Shown: positions 51,369 through 60,579 of the stretch, piece by piece
How the letters are laid out: each line of letters begins with the position of its first letter
How positions within the stretch are numbered: the stretch's first letter is position 1
Assembly: GCF_000935125.1 (NCBI RefSeq)
Contig: NZ_JRKI01000032.1
Location: 21,444-85,443 of the forward strand
Length of the DNA: 64,000 nucleotides
Direction of reading: 5' to 3'
From: Streptomyces natalensis ATCC 27448
Lineage (GTDB): Bacteria; Actinomycetota; Actinomycetes; Streptomycetales; Streptomycetaceae
The notes under the pieces: model-generated
Told to the model about the DNA's origin: nothing
The model's database searches: none
Seen by the model: the letters and a program-made list of their open reading frames with translations, nothing else
Made by a program: the position numbers and the translations under genes

Positions 51369-54143
51369 TTATGCGCGTTGGGTCACGATGCCGAGGGTGG
51401 GGTCGAGGTGCATGCGGCGCCCGGCGATGGGGAGAGTGGACCAGCCGCCGGCGGTGGGGTGGTGAGGCAGAACAGCAAGCCGGGCGAGGCGGGGGTCGCG
51501 TTCCCAGGCCGCTGGTGGGCGGTTTTCGTCCGGGAGTCGTTCGGGCCAGCCGGTGGCGTTGACGGGCACGGCGTAGCGCATCAGGTCGCGGGCCTGTTTC
51601 TTGGTGAATCGTCCGCCTGTTGCCGAGCCGTGCTGGGGCAAGCGGGTGGTGCGTTCGGGGTCGAGGTAGTGGTTGCCGGCGTGGTCGAGGAATGTGGGGA
51701 TGAGCTGGAGGGCGTCGGCTCCGAGGCGGGTGGTGATGAGGTCGGGGTCGGTGGTGGATTCGGTGAGCCGGTGGAGGTTGCTGTAGGAGACGCGGGTGGG
51801 TGTGGGGATGAGGGCGAGGTTGGCGAGGGCTCGGCGGGCTGCGTCGTCGCCGAGGCGTGCCGCGTCGGTTTTGGCGAGGGTCTCGGGGGAGGTGCTGGTG
51901 AATGCGGGGTCGTAGCACTCTTCCAGGAGGGGTTGGAGGGTGTGCGGGATGCCGATGGGGGTGGTGAGGCGGGTGATGAGCTCGTCGGTGCGTTGCAATG
52001 CTGATGGCTGGTAGACCTCGCCCCAGCGGGGTGGTGCGTAGTCGGGTGTTGCGTTGGTGTGGGTGGGGACGAGCACGGTGATGCGGGGGTTGGTGTTGGC
52101 CCAGGTGGGCCGGGTGAGTCCGGCTTTTTTCCAGATGTCGGGGCCGTGGCGGTGTGCTCGGCCGGCGCGTTGCATCAGGAGCTCGAAGGGCGCCAGCCAG
52201 CTGATGATCAGGTCGAAGTCGAGGTCGAGGGACTGCTCGATGACCTGGGTGGCGACGATGATGCCGCGGCGGGGCCGGCGGGTGGTGGGCTTGTCCACGC
52301 GGCCGAAGGCGGTTTCGGCCCGGGCGGTGTAGTCGGCGCGCTGCCACTGGGGGAGCCGGGCGTGCAGAAGGTGTAGGTCGGTGTCTGTGTGCTGTTCGGC
52401 TTTGAGGGTTTCGGCGATCTGGCTGTAGGTGGTCTGGGCCTCGGTGACTGTTGTGCAGATGACTGCTGCGCATCCCTGGTCGTTGAGGAGGGGTGCGAGT
52501 TCGCGGTGGATGGCGAGTAGGGCAGTGCTGGTGGTGGCGGCGCGTCGTGTGACGGTGAGGGTGCGTTCACGTGACGACCTCACAGGTTCGGGGGCGGTCT
52601 GGATGGTTTCGGTGTCGGCGGGGGACCACCACCAGCCGGGGTAGGCGCCGTCCAGGGTGGCTGTCTGTTGGCCGGCGCCTTTGCGGTAGGCGTTGACGAG
52701 GGCAGCGCCGGTGGTGCCGGTGAGGGTGGCGGACATGACGATCACGGGTGTTTTCCAGGCGCCGCACCATTGCAGGAGCCGGAGCAGGAGGGCCTGGGTG
52801 AAGGCGTCGTAGGCGTGTGCCTCGTCGATGACGAGGGTTTTGCCGGACAGGCCGAGGTGCCGTAGCGGGTTGCGGTGCAGGGGCAGGACGGACAGGAGGG
52901 CTTGGTCGATGGTGCCCACGTTGAGGTGGGCGAGGAGACCGCGGAGGTTGTTGATTCGCAGCCAGCGGGTGGCTGACAGGTCCGGTCCGTGTCCGGTGAT
53001 GACGCGGGCGTCAGGGGTGTCGTCGTGCATCCATGCGGCGCCGTGCAGGAGCGTTGACCGTGCCGGCAGATGGCTTTCAGCCCACGTTCTGACGCGGCCG
53101 TCCATCTGGTTCGCGGTGGCTTGTGTCGGCAGCGCCACGTACAGGCCGTGGGTGCCGCAGGTGTGTGCCAGGTGGTGGGCGGCGTACAGGGCGGTTTCGG
53201 TTTTGCCGTCGCCGGGCGGCGCGGTGATGAGGAGGATGCCGGGTCCGGTGGCGAGATCTGGCAGGTGGGTGGCAATCGATGTCTGCAGGGGGTTGGGGGT
53301 GTCGATGTGCGGGAACATGTCGTCGAACGGCGCAGGCGCCGCGGGGGTGGGGGCTGTGAGTCCGGCCTCGTCCAGCAGGTCCTCACACAGCGGGCGGACC
53401 TTCTTGGCCCATGCCAGCGCGGCCTGGGGCGATGTCACGTCGAACGGCGCGGCCTGCCTGAGGAGGCCGATCAGATGGTGCTCCTGCGACACCAGCCAGT
53501 CGGCGAGCATGATCAGGCCGGTGATCACCGGCATCACGAACCCAGGGATGCGGATGTCGGCAGCCAGCCGGGGTGGGCTGGTCACCGCGTCAATGGCCTG
53601 CATGATCAGTGTCCGCTGCACCGACCACAGGCCGTCCCCCAGGGCCCTGTAGGCGGTCAGAGGGCACGGGAGCAGACGGGGGTTGGTCGGCGCCTGAAAC
53701 GATCCGTGGTGACCTCCCAGCGCGATGCCAGCGAACGCGGCGGGCGTACCGCGCAGGTCTCGCACTGTGCCGTAGCCCAGCTCAGCCAGCAGCGGCGGTA
53801 TCAGCAGCTGCGAACCGGTGTCATGCCGACGGGCCGTGTCCTCGCCCTCCGATGAGGTCGCGTAGCCCTCCTTGGCGCCGGGGCCGCCAATCATGCCCTG
53901 CCACGGCGGCACTGCCTTCCCGATGTCGTGCAGCCCTGCCCACAACGCCACCGTCGCTCGGGCCTCCACCTCCGACAGGCCCAACGCGCGGCTGATCAGG
54001 CGGTGTTGTGAACGGGACAGGTAGCTGTCCCACAGGACCTCGGCCACCACTGCAGTGTCGATGAGGTGGCAGATCAGCGGGTAGCCATCCGGGCTGACGT
54101 CCTCCAGGCCGCGCAGCTTGCCACGTATGCGGGTATCGATCAC
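51369..54143 (-). CDS. cas3: Type I-E CRISPR nuclease-helicase Cas3
   Basis: A 924-residue HD nuclease plus DExH helicase that degrades DNA bound by Cascade. HD-domain residues are visible at His26 (CHLIDTA), LHDIGK at 71-76 and GGHHGSF at 143-149. Helicase Walker A (APPGDGKTE) is at 308-316 and DEAH at 440-443; TQVIEQSLDLDFD follows for motif V. The start is GTG 54143. It lies downstream of cas6e, separated by CRISPR array 2, rather than upstream of cas8e as in many type I-E loci. No inactivating change is seen. Confidence 0.95.
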   Translation of the reverse strand: MIDTRIRGKLRGLEDVSPDGYPLICHLIDTAVVAEVLWDSYLSRSQHRLISRALGLSEVEARATVALWAGLHDIGKAVPPWQGMIGGPGAKEGYATSSEGEDTARRHDTGSQLLIPPLLAELGYGTVRDLRGTPAAFAGIALGGHHGSFQAPTNPRLLPCPLTAYRALGDGLWSVQRTLIMQAIDAVTSPPRLAADIRIPGFVMPVITGLIMLADWLVSQEHHLIGLLRQAAPFDVTSPQAALAWAKKVRPLCEDLLDEAGLTAPTPAAPAPFDDMFPHIDTPNPLQTSIATHLPDLATGPGILLITAPPGDGKTETALYAAHHLAHTCGTHGLYVALPTQATANQMDGRVRTWAESHLPARSTLLHGAAWMHDDTPDARVITGHGPDLSATRWLRINNLRGLLAHLNVGTIDQALLSVLPLHRNPLRHLGLSGKTLVIDEAHAYDAFTQALLLRLLQWCGAWKTPVIVMSATLTGTTGAALVNAYRKGAGQQTATLDGAYPGWWWSPADTETIQTAPEPVRSSRERTLTVTRRAATTSTALLAIHRELAPLLNDQGCAAVICTTVTEAQTTYSQIAETLKAEQHTDTDLHLLHARLPQWQRADYTARAETAFGRVDKPTTRRPRRGIIVATQVIEQSLDLDFDLIISWLAPFELLMQRAGRAHRHGPDIWKKAGLTRPTWANTNPRITVLVPTHTNATPDYAPPRWGEVYQPSALQRTDELITRLTTPIGIPHTLQPLLEECYDPAFTSTSPETLAKTDAARLGDDAARRALANLALIPTPTRVSYSNLHRLTESTTDPDLITTRLGADALQLIPTFLDHAGNHYLDPERTTRLPQHGSATGGRFTKKQARDLMRYAVPVNATGWPERLPDENRPPAAWERDPRLARLAVLPHHPTAGGWSTLPIAGRRMHLDPTLGIVTQRA

Positions 54144-54222
54144 TATCCGTTATTCCCTTCACCGAATTGGTGGAATACAGCCCCCGCCCAGGGGAAGGGC
54201 AGCCGGCGGAGCAGCTCATCCG

Positions 54223-54312
54223 CGGATCCATCTCCGCACGTATAGGGAGGTCCCCTCCCGGAGCAAGAGCAGGGGCCAGCCACGGAACCATCCCTGCGTG
54301 TACGGGGAGGAC
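54223..54312 (-). CRISPR. CRISPR array 2, two repeats between cas6e and cas3
   Basis: Two repeats 61 bp apart (54223-54251, degenerate; 54284-54312, GAACCATCCCTGCGTGTACG then GGGAGGAC) with one spacer between them. A leader like those of arrays 1, 3 and 4 lies on the cas6e side at 54313-54352. A further degenerate repeat may exist near 54172. Its orientation is the same as array 1. Confidence 0.85.
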
Positions 54313-54352
54313 CCTTACTCACCTGCAGCGTTGGAGGCACTTTGCCGTCTCT

Positions 54353-55066
54353 TTATGCGGGTGCGAGGGAGAGGAGGCCCGCGCCGTACGCTCTGGCACG
54401 CCCGATGCCGGTGGTGATCGCGTCGCGGGTGGCGTAGAGGTTGGTGATGGTGGCGTACCCGGTAAACGTGAGCAGGGTGTGCCGATAGCGCCGTTGACCT
54501 CTCTGGGCTTTCATGAGGATGGCGGGCGGTGTGGTCTGGGAGAGGTTGTGGATTGCGAGCCCGGCTTGCTCGGCGCGGTTGGTCCACCATTGGTCGGCGT
54601 CGGCTCCGGCCAGGGGTACACGGTCCGGGGGGAGTTCTCGTAGTCCGTGAGTCGTCTGGATGTCGCGGCGTACGCGGAGGCTTCGGGAGCGGACGGGGTT
54701 GGCGGTGATGCGGTAGCGGACCTGCTGTCCCTGTTGGAGGTGGTTCAGGAATGCGGTCATGTCGCGGGTTTCTGCTTGGCCGTAGTCGTCAGGGAGTGCC
54801 GTCAGGTCTGGCCGGTGCCAGGTTTGGGCCAGGATGAGGGGGCCGGTGGGGGTGTCGTCGAGCCGGTAGAGCAGGCCTGCGGATTGGCGGGCGTGTGGGG
54901 TGCCGGCGGGCTGCTCGTCGAGCTTCATGAGTCGCTTGTGCAGGCCGTCGCCTGTGGTGAGGTCGCACTGCACCCAGTAGCTGTCGTAGTTGGGGACGAT
55001 CTGGGTGAGCCAGGCAGATGTGGCAGCGGTGTTCGGGCCGATGGGGGTGTCGAGGGGGGTGGTCAC
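54353..55066 (-). CDS. cas6e: CRISPR RNA endonuclease Cas6e
   Basis: A 237-residue Cascade subunit that cuts the repeat RNA. GTG 55066 overlaps the cas5e stop. The C-terminal glycine-rich loop, GIGRARAYGAGLLSL, is the Cas6e signature. It is encoded between cas5e and CRISPR array 2, where cas1 would normally follow. No cas1 or cas2 is present. Confidence 0.9.
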   Translation of the reverse strand: MTTPLDTPIGPNTAATSAWLTQIVPNYDSYWVQCDLTTGDGLHKRLMKLDEQPAGTPHARQSAGLLYRLDDTPTGPLILAQTWHRPDLTALPDDYGQAETRDMTAFLNHLQQGQQVRYRITANPVRSRSLRVRRDIQTTHGLRELPPDRVPLAGADADQWWTNRAEQAGLAIHNLSQTTPPAILMKAQRGQRRYRHTLLTFTGYATITNLYATRDAITTGIGRARAYGAGLLSLAPA

Positions 55067-55815
55067 AGGGTCTCCAGGGTGCTGCGGTAGGTGGCGACGG
55101 CGCTGATCCAGTCCGTGCCGTATCCGGCGCATTGGTTGGCGGGGTGGGTGCGGGTGGTGACGTATTCGGGGCGTTCCTGGTGGGTGCGGTTGAGCGGCTC
55201 GAAGGAGACGGGTTCGTCGGCGAGCAGGGTGCGGGCTGTGTGGGTGGTGGGTTGGTCGCTGGCGTATTCGACCGTGACCTCGGTTTCCCACGGCTGGGCG
55301 TCGCGGTGGAGGGGGAGACGGATCAGTTCCTGGTTGGGGTCGGGTACGCGGGCGATGAGGATGGGGCCGGCGAGGGGGAACGCTCGACGGCCCGCGTAGA
55401 GGGGGTAGCGGGGCTGGTCCAGGGCGGCAGCAACCTCGTCGATCATGTCGGCTGGTCCGGTGACGGCGACGGTGAATGCCGCGTCGGCCAGGTAGTGCCG
55501 ATGGGTGATGACGGTCGCGACGAAGGGCTTTTTGCGGCCTCCGTCGGCGCTGGGGATTGTCCGAGCGGCGGCGTACCCGCCACCAGCAGTGTGGAAATCG
55601 GATTGCTGCTGGCCGGGGCGGTCCGCACGGATCGTGAACCGCAGCTGGCGCAGGTCGGTGAGGTCGGCGTCCCGGGGGAGCCCGAGGGCAGCGGCACACA
55701 GGCCGATCAGGGCCGAGCGGGTGGGCCTGCTGTGGGTGTCGCGGATCGTGAATGCCGAATGGGTACCGAACGACATCATCGGCGCGGCAAGGTGCAGAAG
55801 AAGTCCGTAATCCAT
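55063..55815 (-). CDS. cas5e: Cascade subunit Cas5e
   Basis: A 250-residue RAMP-type protein that binds the 5' handle of the crRNA. The N-terminus (LLLHLAAPMMSFG) and TRDT-like motif (TIRDTHSRPTRSALIGLCAA) are characteristic, and FPLAGPI lies near residues 147-153. ATG 55815 lies 39 bp after the oldest repeat of array 3. Its stop overlaps the cas6e start. Confidence 0.95.
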   Translation of the reverse strand: MDYGLLLHLAAPMMSFGTHSAFTIRDTHSRPTRSALIGLCAAALGLPRDADLTDLRQLRFTIRADRPGQQQSDFHTAGGGYAAARTIPSADGGRKKPFVATVITHRHYLADAAFTVAVTGPADMIDEVAAALDQPRYPLYAGRRAFPLAGPILIARVPDPNQELIRLPLHRDAQPWETEVTVEYASDQPTTHTARTLLADEPVSFEPLNRTHQERPEYVTTRTHPANQCAGYGTDWISAVATYRSTLETL

Positions 55816-55853
55816 TGAATCTCCAGGTTTAGAAGCGGTCCCGCGCCTGCGGG

Positions 55854-56065
55854 AAGCCCATCCCCGCGTGGACGGGGAAGACGCAGGATCCGGTTTGGGA
55901 GCGCCGTCCTGGCCCGAACCAGCCCCGCGTGGACAGGGAAGACCAACTCGGCCTGGAACTTGGGGCCTACACCCACGAACCAGCCCCGCGTGGACGGGGA
56001 AGACAGGGTGGGGAGGTGGAGGGGCTCGCGTGCTGCCGAACCAGCCCCGCGTGGACGGGGAAGAC
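55854..56065 (-). CRISPR. CRISPR array 3, four repeats between cas7e and cas5e
   Basis: Four repeats at 61-bp spacing (55854, 55915, 55976, 56037) with three 32-bp spacers. The repeat on the plus strand is CGAACCAGCCCCGCGTGG followed by ACGGGGAAGAC, a different variant from array 1. A partial repeat-like sequence lies at 55831-55857. The leader (56066-56110) overlaps the 3' end of cas7e, including its stop codon. The array sits within the cas operon, in the same orientation. Confidence 0.97.
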
Positions 56066-56083
56066 TCTCCCTGACCTGCAATG

Positions 56084-57238
56084 TTAGGGGCGCTTTGCCG
56101 TCTTGTTATGCGCGTCGAACAGTTCTTCCGTGGCCGTCTTGGTGAGTGCCGGGTAGGAGGTGGCCCGGGCGCCGAGGCCGGGGTAGTCGTCGGCGGCGAT
56201 GGTTGCGTAGCCGGACCAGGGCGATGCTCCGGTGTCGGGGTCGCCGATGAGGGTGGTCAGGCGCTGGGCGTAGTGGGCGAGGGCCTGGCGGGACGGTTCG
56301 GCCCACCCGGACCGGTTGTGGTCGGTGATGGGGCGCTCGAATGCGGGGCTGTAGTTGAGGGGTTGGTCGGTCCGCACGGTGAGGTGGACCAGGTCAGGTG
56401 CGGTGGCTGGTGCTGTGGTGTTCTTCTTGGCTTGGGGGAGGGTGCGGATGAATCCGTCGGTGAACGCGGTGACGAGGATGCGGGCGGTTTCGGTGTCGCT
56501 GTCGAGGTTGTTGAGGAGGCTGTCCAGGTCGAGGACGGCATATCGGTAGAACGTGCCGGATGCGTAGTAGGCGTGGTTCATGTGGCCGGAGCCGGTTTCA
56601 GAGTCGCCCTGCAGGTCATCGACAGCGGTGAAGAAGTCGGACATGGGCACGTTGGGGACGGCGTGGGTGGTGAAGCCGTGTGCCATCTGGCGGGCGGCGT
56701 CCACGCCGGCGTCGGGGAGTTCGGCGAGCATCCGGCCGAACAGTCCGATGCTGCCGTTGGAGCTGGTGAGGATCTTTTGTACGTCGGTGGCGGGGATGCC
56801 GGTCGCTGAGCCTTTCTTGCTTTTTTTGCCGGTGTTGTCGTTGGCGTGTTGCTCGATGGCCTGGCGGTGGGTGTCGCAGAGGTCGGCGAGCTGGTCGATC
56901 GCGGAGGCGCTGATGAAGGCGAGGACGGTGTTGCCGTTGCGGTCTACGCCGAGGCCGGCGGAGGTCATGGTCTGCTCAGCGGCTGACGCGGCGAGGTCGT
57001 TGGGCCAGTCGCGGGCGGTGAGGCGGTTGGTGAGCTGCTGGGGGATGCGGCGGGTGCGCAGGGCCTGGATGCCGGTTGCCTCCTCGATGTGGAGGCGAAG
57101 GGGGCGGGACTGGGCCTGGGACGACCAGCGTTCGCGCGTGGCACCGCCGTACAGCACCTTCTTGGGCTCGCCGTTCTCGTCCCTGTTCATATTGCTGAAG
57201 GGCACGGTGGTCAGGGCGTGCAGGCACAGGAAGGTCAC
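56084..57238 (-). CDS. cas7e: Cascade backbone subunit Cas7e
   Basis: A 384-residue RAMP protein, six copies of which line the crRNA. The N-terminus (FLCLHALTTVPFSNMNRDENG) is a typical Cas7e start, with YYASGTFYRYAVLDL near 225-240. GTG 57238 is three bp after the cse2 stop and follows GGAGAA. Its last codons lie within the leader-like sequence of array 3, so coding and leader functions overlap. Confidence 0.95.
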   Translation of the reverse strand: MTFLCLHALTTVPFSNMNRDENGEPKKVLYGGATRERWSSQAQSRPLRLHIEEATGIQALRTRRIPQQLTNRLTARDWPNDLAASAAEQTMTSAGLGVDRNGNTVLAFISASAIDQLADLCDTHRQAIEQHANDNTGKKSKKGSATGIPATDVQKILTSSNGSIGLFGRMLAELPDAGVDAARQMAHGFTTHAVPNVPMSDFFTAVDDLQGDSETGSGHMNHAYYASGTFYRYAVLDLDSLLNNLDSDTETARILVTAFTDGFIRTLPQAKKNTTAPATAPDLVHLTVRTDQPLNYSPAFERPITDHNRSGWAEPSRQALAHYAQRLTTLIGDPDTGASPWSGYATIAADDYPGLGARATSYPALTKTATEELFDAHNKTAKRP

Positions 57239-57241
57239 TGG

Positions 57242-57943
57242 TCAGTTCTCCTTGCGGGTGTGGTTGCTCAGGGTCTGGTAGTAGGTGTGGGCCCAGCGGA
57301 GGGCTACGCGCTGTCGGGTGTTGGGGCGGTTCCAGTGGGCGATGTCTGCCAGGAGGACGCCCCAGTCCGGGAGGGTGCTGGAGGCGTCGAGGCGTCGTAG
57401 CAGGCGGGGCAGGTGGGCGTGGAGGCCGTCGAGGTCCTGGGCGGCGAGGGTGTGGAGGGTGCGGGCGTTGCGCCCCTCGGGGTTGTCGGTTCCCGGTTCG
57501 ATGTCGGGGGCGTCCATGCCGGCGGTGGCGGCGCCAAGAGATCCGGTGCGGCGCCGGCGGTCGCGGGCGCGGCGTGCGGCGTCTTCGCCCTCGGTGTTGT
57601 TGTCGGCGGGCGGGTCTTGATCCGGGTCGTCGTCCTGGTCGTGGTGGAACTGGGTGGCCCGAGGGTCGTGTGCGGCTGCGAGAGCGGCAACGGTGTAGAA
57701 GGCCCATGCGGTGTCGGGGCCGGGTTCGGTGTCGCCGTAGATCCGGTGGAGTTGGGGGACGATGTAGCGGTGGGCGCGCGCTGCGTGGGCGGGTGGCCGG
57801 CCGGTGCCGGCGGTGAGGGCCTGGCGGGCGGCGGTGTCGCGGCGGCAGGTGGTGACGATGTGCCGGATGAATCGGTCGGCTTGAGCAACGCTGATGGTGA
57901 CCGGTTTCTTGGCGCCGGTGGCTGCGGGGGCGGGGGTGGTCAT
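57242..57943 (-). CDS. cse2: Cascade small subunit Cse2 (Cas11e)
   Basis: A 233-residue helical protein; two copies form the belly of Cascade. The start overlaps the cas8e stop (57940-57943). It has a long charged insert, rich in Asp and Arg, near residues 100-155. ALRWAHTYYQTL near the C-terminus fits the family. Confidence 0.9.
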   Translation of the reverse strand: MTTPAPAATGAKKPVTISVAQADRFIRHIVTTCRRDTAARQALTAGTGRPPAHAARAHRYIVPQLHRIYGDTEPGPDTAWAFYTVAALAAAHDPRATQFHHDQDDDPDQDPPADNNTEGEDAARRARDRRRRTGSLGAATAGMDAPDIEPGTDNPEGRNARTLHTLAAQDLDGLHAHLPRLLRRLDASSTLPDWGVLLADIAHWNRPNTRQRVALRWAHTYYQTLSNHTRKEN

Positions 57944-59457
57944 GCGGCCGTCTCCTTCGGGTCGTCGGGGCCCTTCCGGTGCAGGAGGGAGGCGATCTTT
58001 CCGCGCTGGTGGACAGCCGCGCGGATGATGCGGGTCGGGTCGGTAGCGGCGGCGGTGTCGACGATGTCGTCGTAGATGTCCAGAGCGAGTGCCGCGAACG
58101 CGGTTGCCTGCCAGTCGTGTTCGGTGACGATGCGCCAGAACCGAGCCTCGGCTTGTGGCCAGTAGTCGCGTTCAGCGGCGCGGGCGAGGCCGGTTGCCGA
58201 GGTGGTTGCCTCGATGCCTTCCAAAGCCCAGGTGAGGCGTGAGGCGGCGAGTTCCGCAGCCTGCCGGGTCTCAGCGATGCGAGCCGCGGTGGCGTGCTCC
58301 CCAGCCCGCAAGGCGCGCAGAACGGGCGGGGTCTGGGCCTTCCACCACTGGTGGTCGACGGCGTTGACGCGGTCCTGGGCGAACCCGTAGGCGGTGACAC
58401 CAGCGTGGTCGAGCACGTCGAGGGGAGCATCGTGCAGCGCATCCATGATCAGCGGCCGATGGGCGTGCCGGTCGGGGGTGTGCTCGAGGAGCAGTGCGTC
58501 CAGGTCACGGAACAGGGCCCGGTGCGCCTCGGCGTCTCGTGGGTAGCGCTCGCCCTTCTTGTTCTCCTGCCAGATCAAATACGGGTCCGGGGCCGTGGGG
58601 AGGGTGGTCGGCCAGGCCCAGGAAATCCACGCGTCCGACACAGCTGTTTTGTCGGCGGTGGGTTCGAGGAGCAGGGCGTGTTGGTAGCGGCCTGTCAGTA
58701 GGGTGACCGGCCCGGTGACCTCGGGTGGGGTGGCGTCAGGGTCGTTGAGGTCGCTCTCCCATGGCGCGGGGTCGTCGCCGGGCCCCGGATCGTGGTCGGT
58801 CTCCGGAATGCCGAGAACGATCGTCTCGAACAGGTTCCGGCCGGTGGGGTGGTAGGACATGCGACCCCGGAACGGGCCGATACGGCAGTGCCTGCCCTTG
58901 TTGCTGCTGGTCGCGCGGACGACGCCGGTGGGGCCGCCCTGGCCGTATCCGAACCAGCACAGCATCTGCATGACCGCCTGCTCCCAAGGCACGGCCGTGG
59001 TGATGCCGTCATGGAACGCACCGAAGAGGGTGCTGCTGGACTTGGAGGGGCGGGAGACGGTGAGCGCCGGGATCCCGTTCGGCTTGGCCATCTGGTCAGC
59101 CAGGCGCGGGTCCTGCATCCACGGGCGTTCCGGGTGAAACAACTGGAACCGGTTCGCGTACCGGCTGCAGTACTCGTCTACCCGGTCCGGGTCGAACTCC
59201 CCCTTCTCCAGCAGCTCGTACCGGCTGTCAGCGTCGATGGCGTCAAGGCCGGCGGCGCGCAGGCCGAGAACGTACAGGATCCGCAGCAGTACAGATTCGG
59301 CTGGCGGGACACCTAAAGCGAGGCGCTGGATATGCCGAGCCTGCACCTGGAGATCGCGCAGCCCGACGGTGTTGTCAGTGCCATCCACTAGCGTCACCGG
59401 AATCCACGGTTGGTGGAATAAGTCAGGCTCAGACACGGAGAGTGGAGTGTTCGTCAC
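57940..59457 (-). CDS. cas8e: Cascade large subunit Cas8e (Cse1)
   Basis: A 505-residue protein that recognises the PAM. Typical segments are LFHQPWIPVTLVDG at the N-terminus, RFQLFHPERPWMQDP near 107-121 and KSSSTLFGAFHDG near 143-155. GTG 59457 is the first gene of the cas operon. Array 4 is read divergently, with 170 bp between the cas8e start and the first repeat at 59628. Confidence 0.95.
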   Translation of the reverse strand: MTNTPLSVSEPDLFHQPWIPVTLVDGTDNTVGLRDLQVQARHIQRLALGVPPAESVLLRILYVLGLRAAGLDAIDADSRYELLEKGEFDPDRVDEYCSRYANRFQLFHPERPWMQDPRLADQMAKPNGIPALTVSRPSKSSSTLFGAFHDGITTAVPWEQAVMQMLCWFGYGQGGPTGVVRATSSNKGRHCRIGPFRGRMSYHPTGRNLFETIVLGIPETDHDPGPGDDPAPWESDLNDPDATPPEVTGPVTLLTGRYQHALLLEPTADKTAVSDAWISWAWPTTLPTAPDPYLIWQENKKGERYPRDAEAHRALFRDLDALLLEHTPDRHAHRPLIMDALHDAPLDVLDHAGVTAYGFAQDRVNAVDHQWWKAQTPPVLRALRAGEHATAARIAETRQAAELAASRLTWALEGIEATTSATGLARAAERDYWPQAEARFWRIVTEHDWQATAFAALALDIYDDIVDTAAATDPTRIIRAAVHQRGKIASLLHRKGPDDPKETAA

Positions 59458-59627
59458 ACGAGCGACGCTAGACCAAAAGGATGATTAGCATCAAGCCCGA
59501 TCACCCCCCTCATACTCCCCCTAACCTTGAACTAAGGTCAGCAAGCCGCCGCGCGATGAGCAACCTGCCTGACTCGAAGGTTGATAACGGAAGAGCAAAG
59601 CACCTCTAACCCTGCAGGTCAGCAAGG

Positions 59628-60141
59628 GATCTCCCTGCACGCGCAGGGATGGTTCGGTGGGCTGGTACCAGACCCGGGTCTTGTAGCCGATCTCCCTGCA
59701 CGCGCAGGGATGGTTCGCTGCGAGGGCTTTCGCCGCTCCACGGCACGAAGTTCTCCCTGCACGTGCAGGGATGGTTCGACCTCGGTGACCAGCGCCAGTT
59801 CCTGGGCCCGGTTCTCCCTGCACGCGCAGGGATGGTTCGGCTCATCGGCCACCCGGACGACGTCCGGCGCCGTTCTCCCCGCAGACGCAGGGGATGGTTC
59901 GGCCAACGCGCTGGTCCTGGGCTTGCAGGACGAGTTGTTCCCGCAGTCGCAGGATGGTTCGGTTGGTTCCGGGGCCGTAGAATTCCGAATTGTGGAGCCT
60001 CCCCATGCGTGCGGGGCTGGTTCGGTTAGCGGGATCCGATAGATCGGTGTCCGGTTGCTCTCCCCGCAGGCGCGGGGATGGTTCCGTTTCCTTGCGTTCG
60101 CACGTGACACGTGCGTTCTCCCAGGTGCCAGGGCTGGTTCG
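59628..60141 (+). CRISPR. CRISPR array 4, nine repeats, read away from cas8e
   Basis: Nine repeats with eight spacers, mostly at 61-bp spacing: starts near 59628, 59689, 59750, 59811, 59872, 59934, 59995, 60057 and 60115. The first repeats read GATCTCCCTGCACGCGCAGG then GATGGTTC. Later ones drift in sequence and length, so decay increases away from the leader at 59571-59627. The leader is shared with array 1. It is the only array upstream of cas8e and the only one of arrays 1-4 on the plus strand. Confidence 0.97.
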
Positions 60142-60317
60142 AGCCTTTCTTCAGCCGGGACAGGGGCACGGTCGAAGGCATCACTACGGTTGTCCCGAGC
60201 AACGCATCCCTCACACGCCACTTTCGCCTGCGAAGGCCTGACGCTATCTGTCCGTCTGCCTGCTCGGCGGATATGTCTGCTGGCAGGATGGGATGAGGCG
60301 ACGGAGGGTGGGGGCTC

Positions 60318-60560
60318 TTGCGGTTAGACAGGCGGCGGATTCAAACAGCAGTCCTGGGCAACGCCGACTCCGACCGGCCGCTGGCGCTCCCGCTAGAGCC
60401 CATCGAGCTGGACGCTTTCCGCCAGCACCATCAGCGCGACACGTTCTGGTGCGGGCATCTCCTCGGCGGCGTTCTGCCGCCGCTTCCCCTCCCGCTGATC
60501 CCAGCTAGCGCCCGCCGTGTGTGGTCGACGCGCGCTAGAGTCCAGCAGCGGGAGCGTTGA
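60318..60560 (+). pseudogene. 5' fragment of a degraded gene
   Basis: The frame encodes ILGNADSDRP-like sequence (VLGNADSDRPLALPLEPIE, then DTFWCGHLLGG) that looks like the start of a known kind of Streptomyces protein, then loses protein character. VCGRRALESSS-like residues reappear in another frame near 60517-60550. This suggests frameshifts or a deletion. It lies between array 4 and the NACHT gene. Confidence 0.5.
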
Positions 60561-60579
60561 GAGACGAAGAGGCGCCGAT

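Noticed and set aside
55831..55857. A possible extra repeat beside array 3
   Set aside because: It resembles the repeat core but is out of phase with the 61-bp spacing and overlaps the first counted repeat, so it was noted but not counted.
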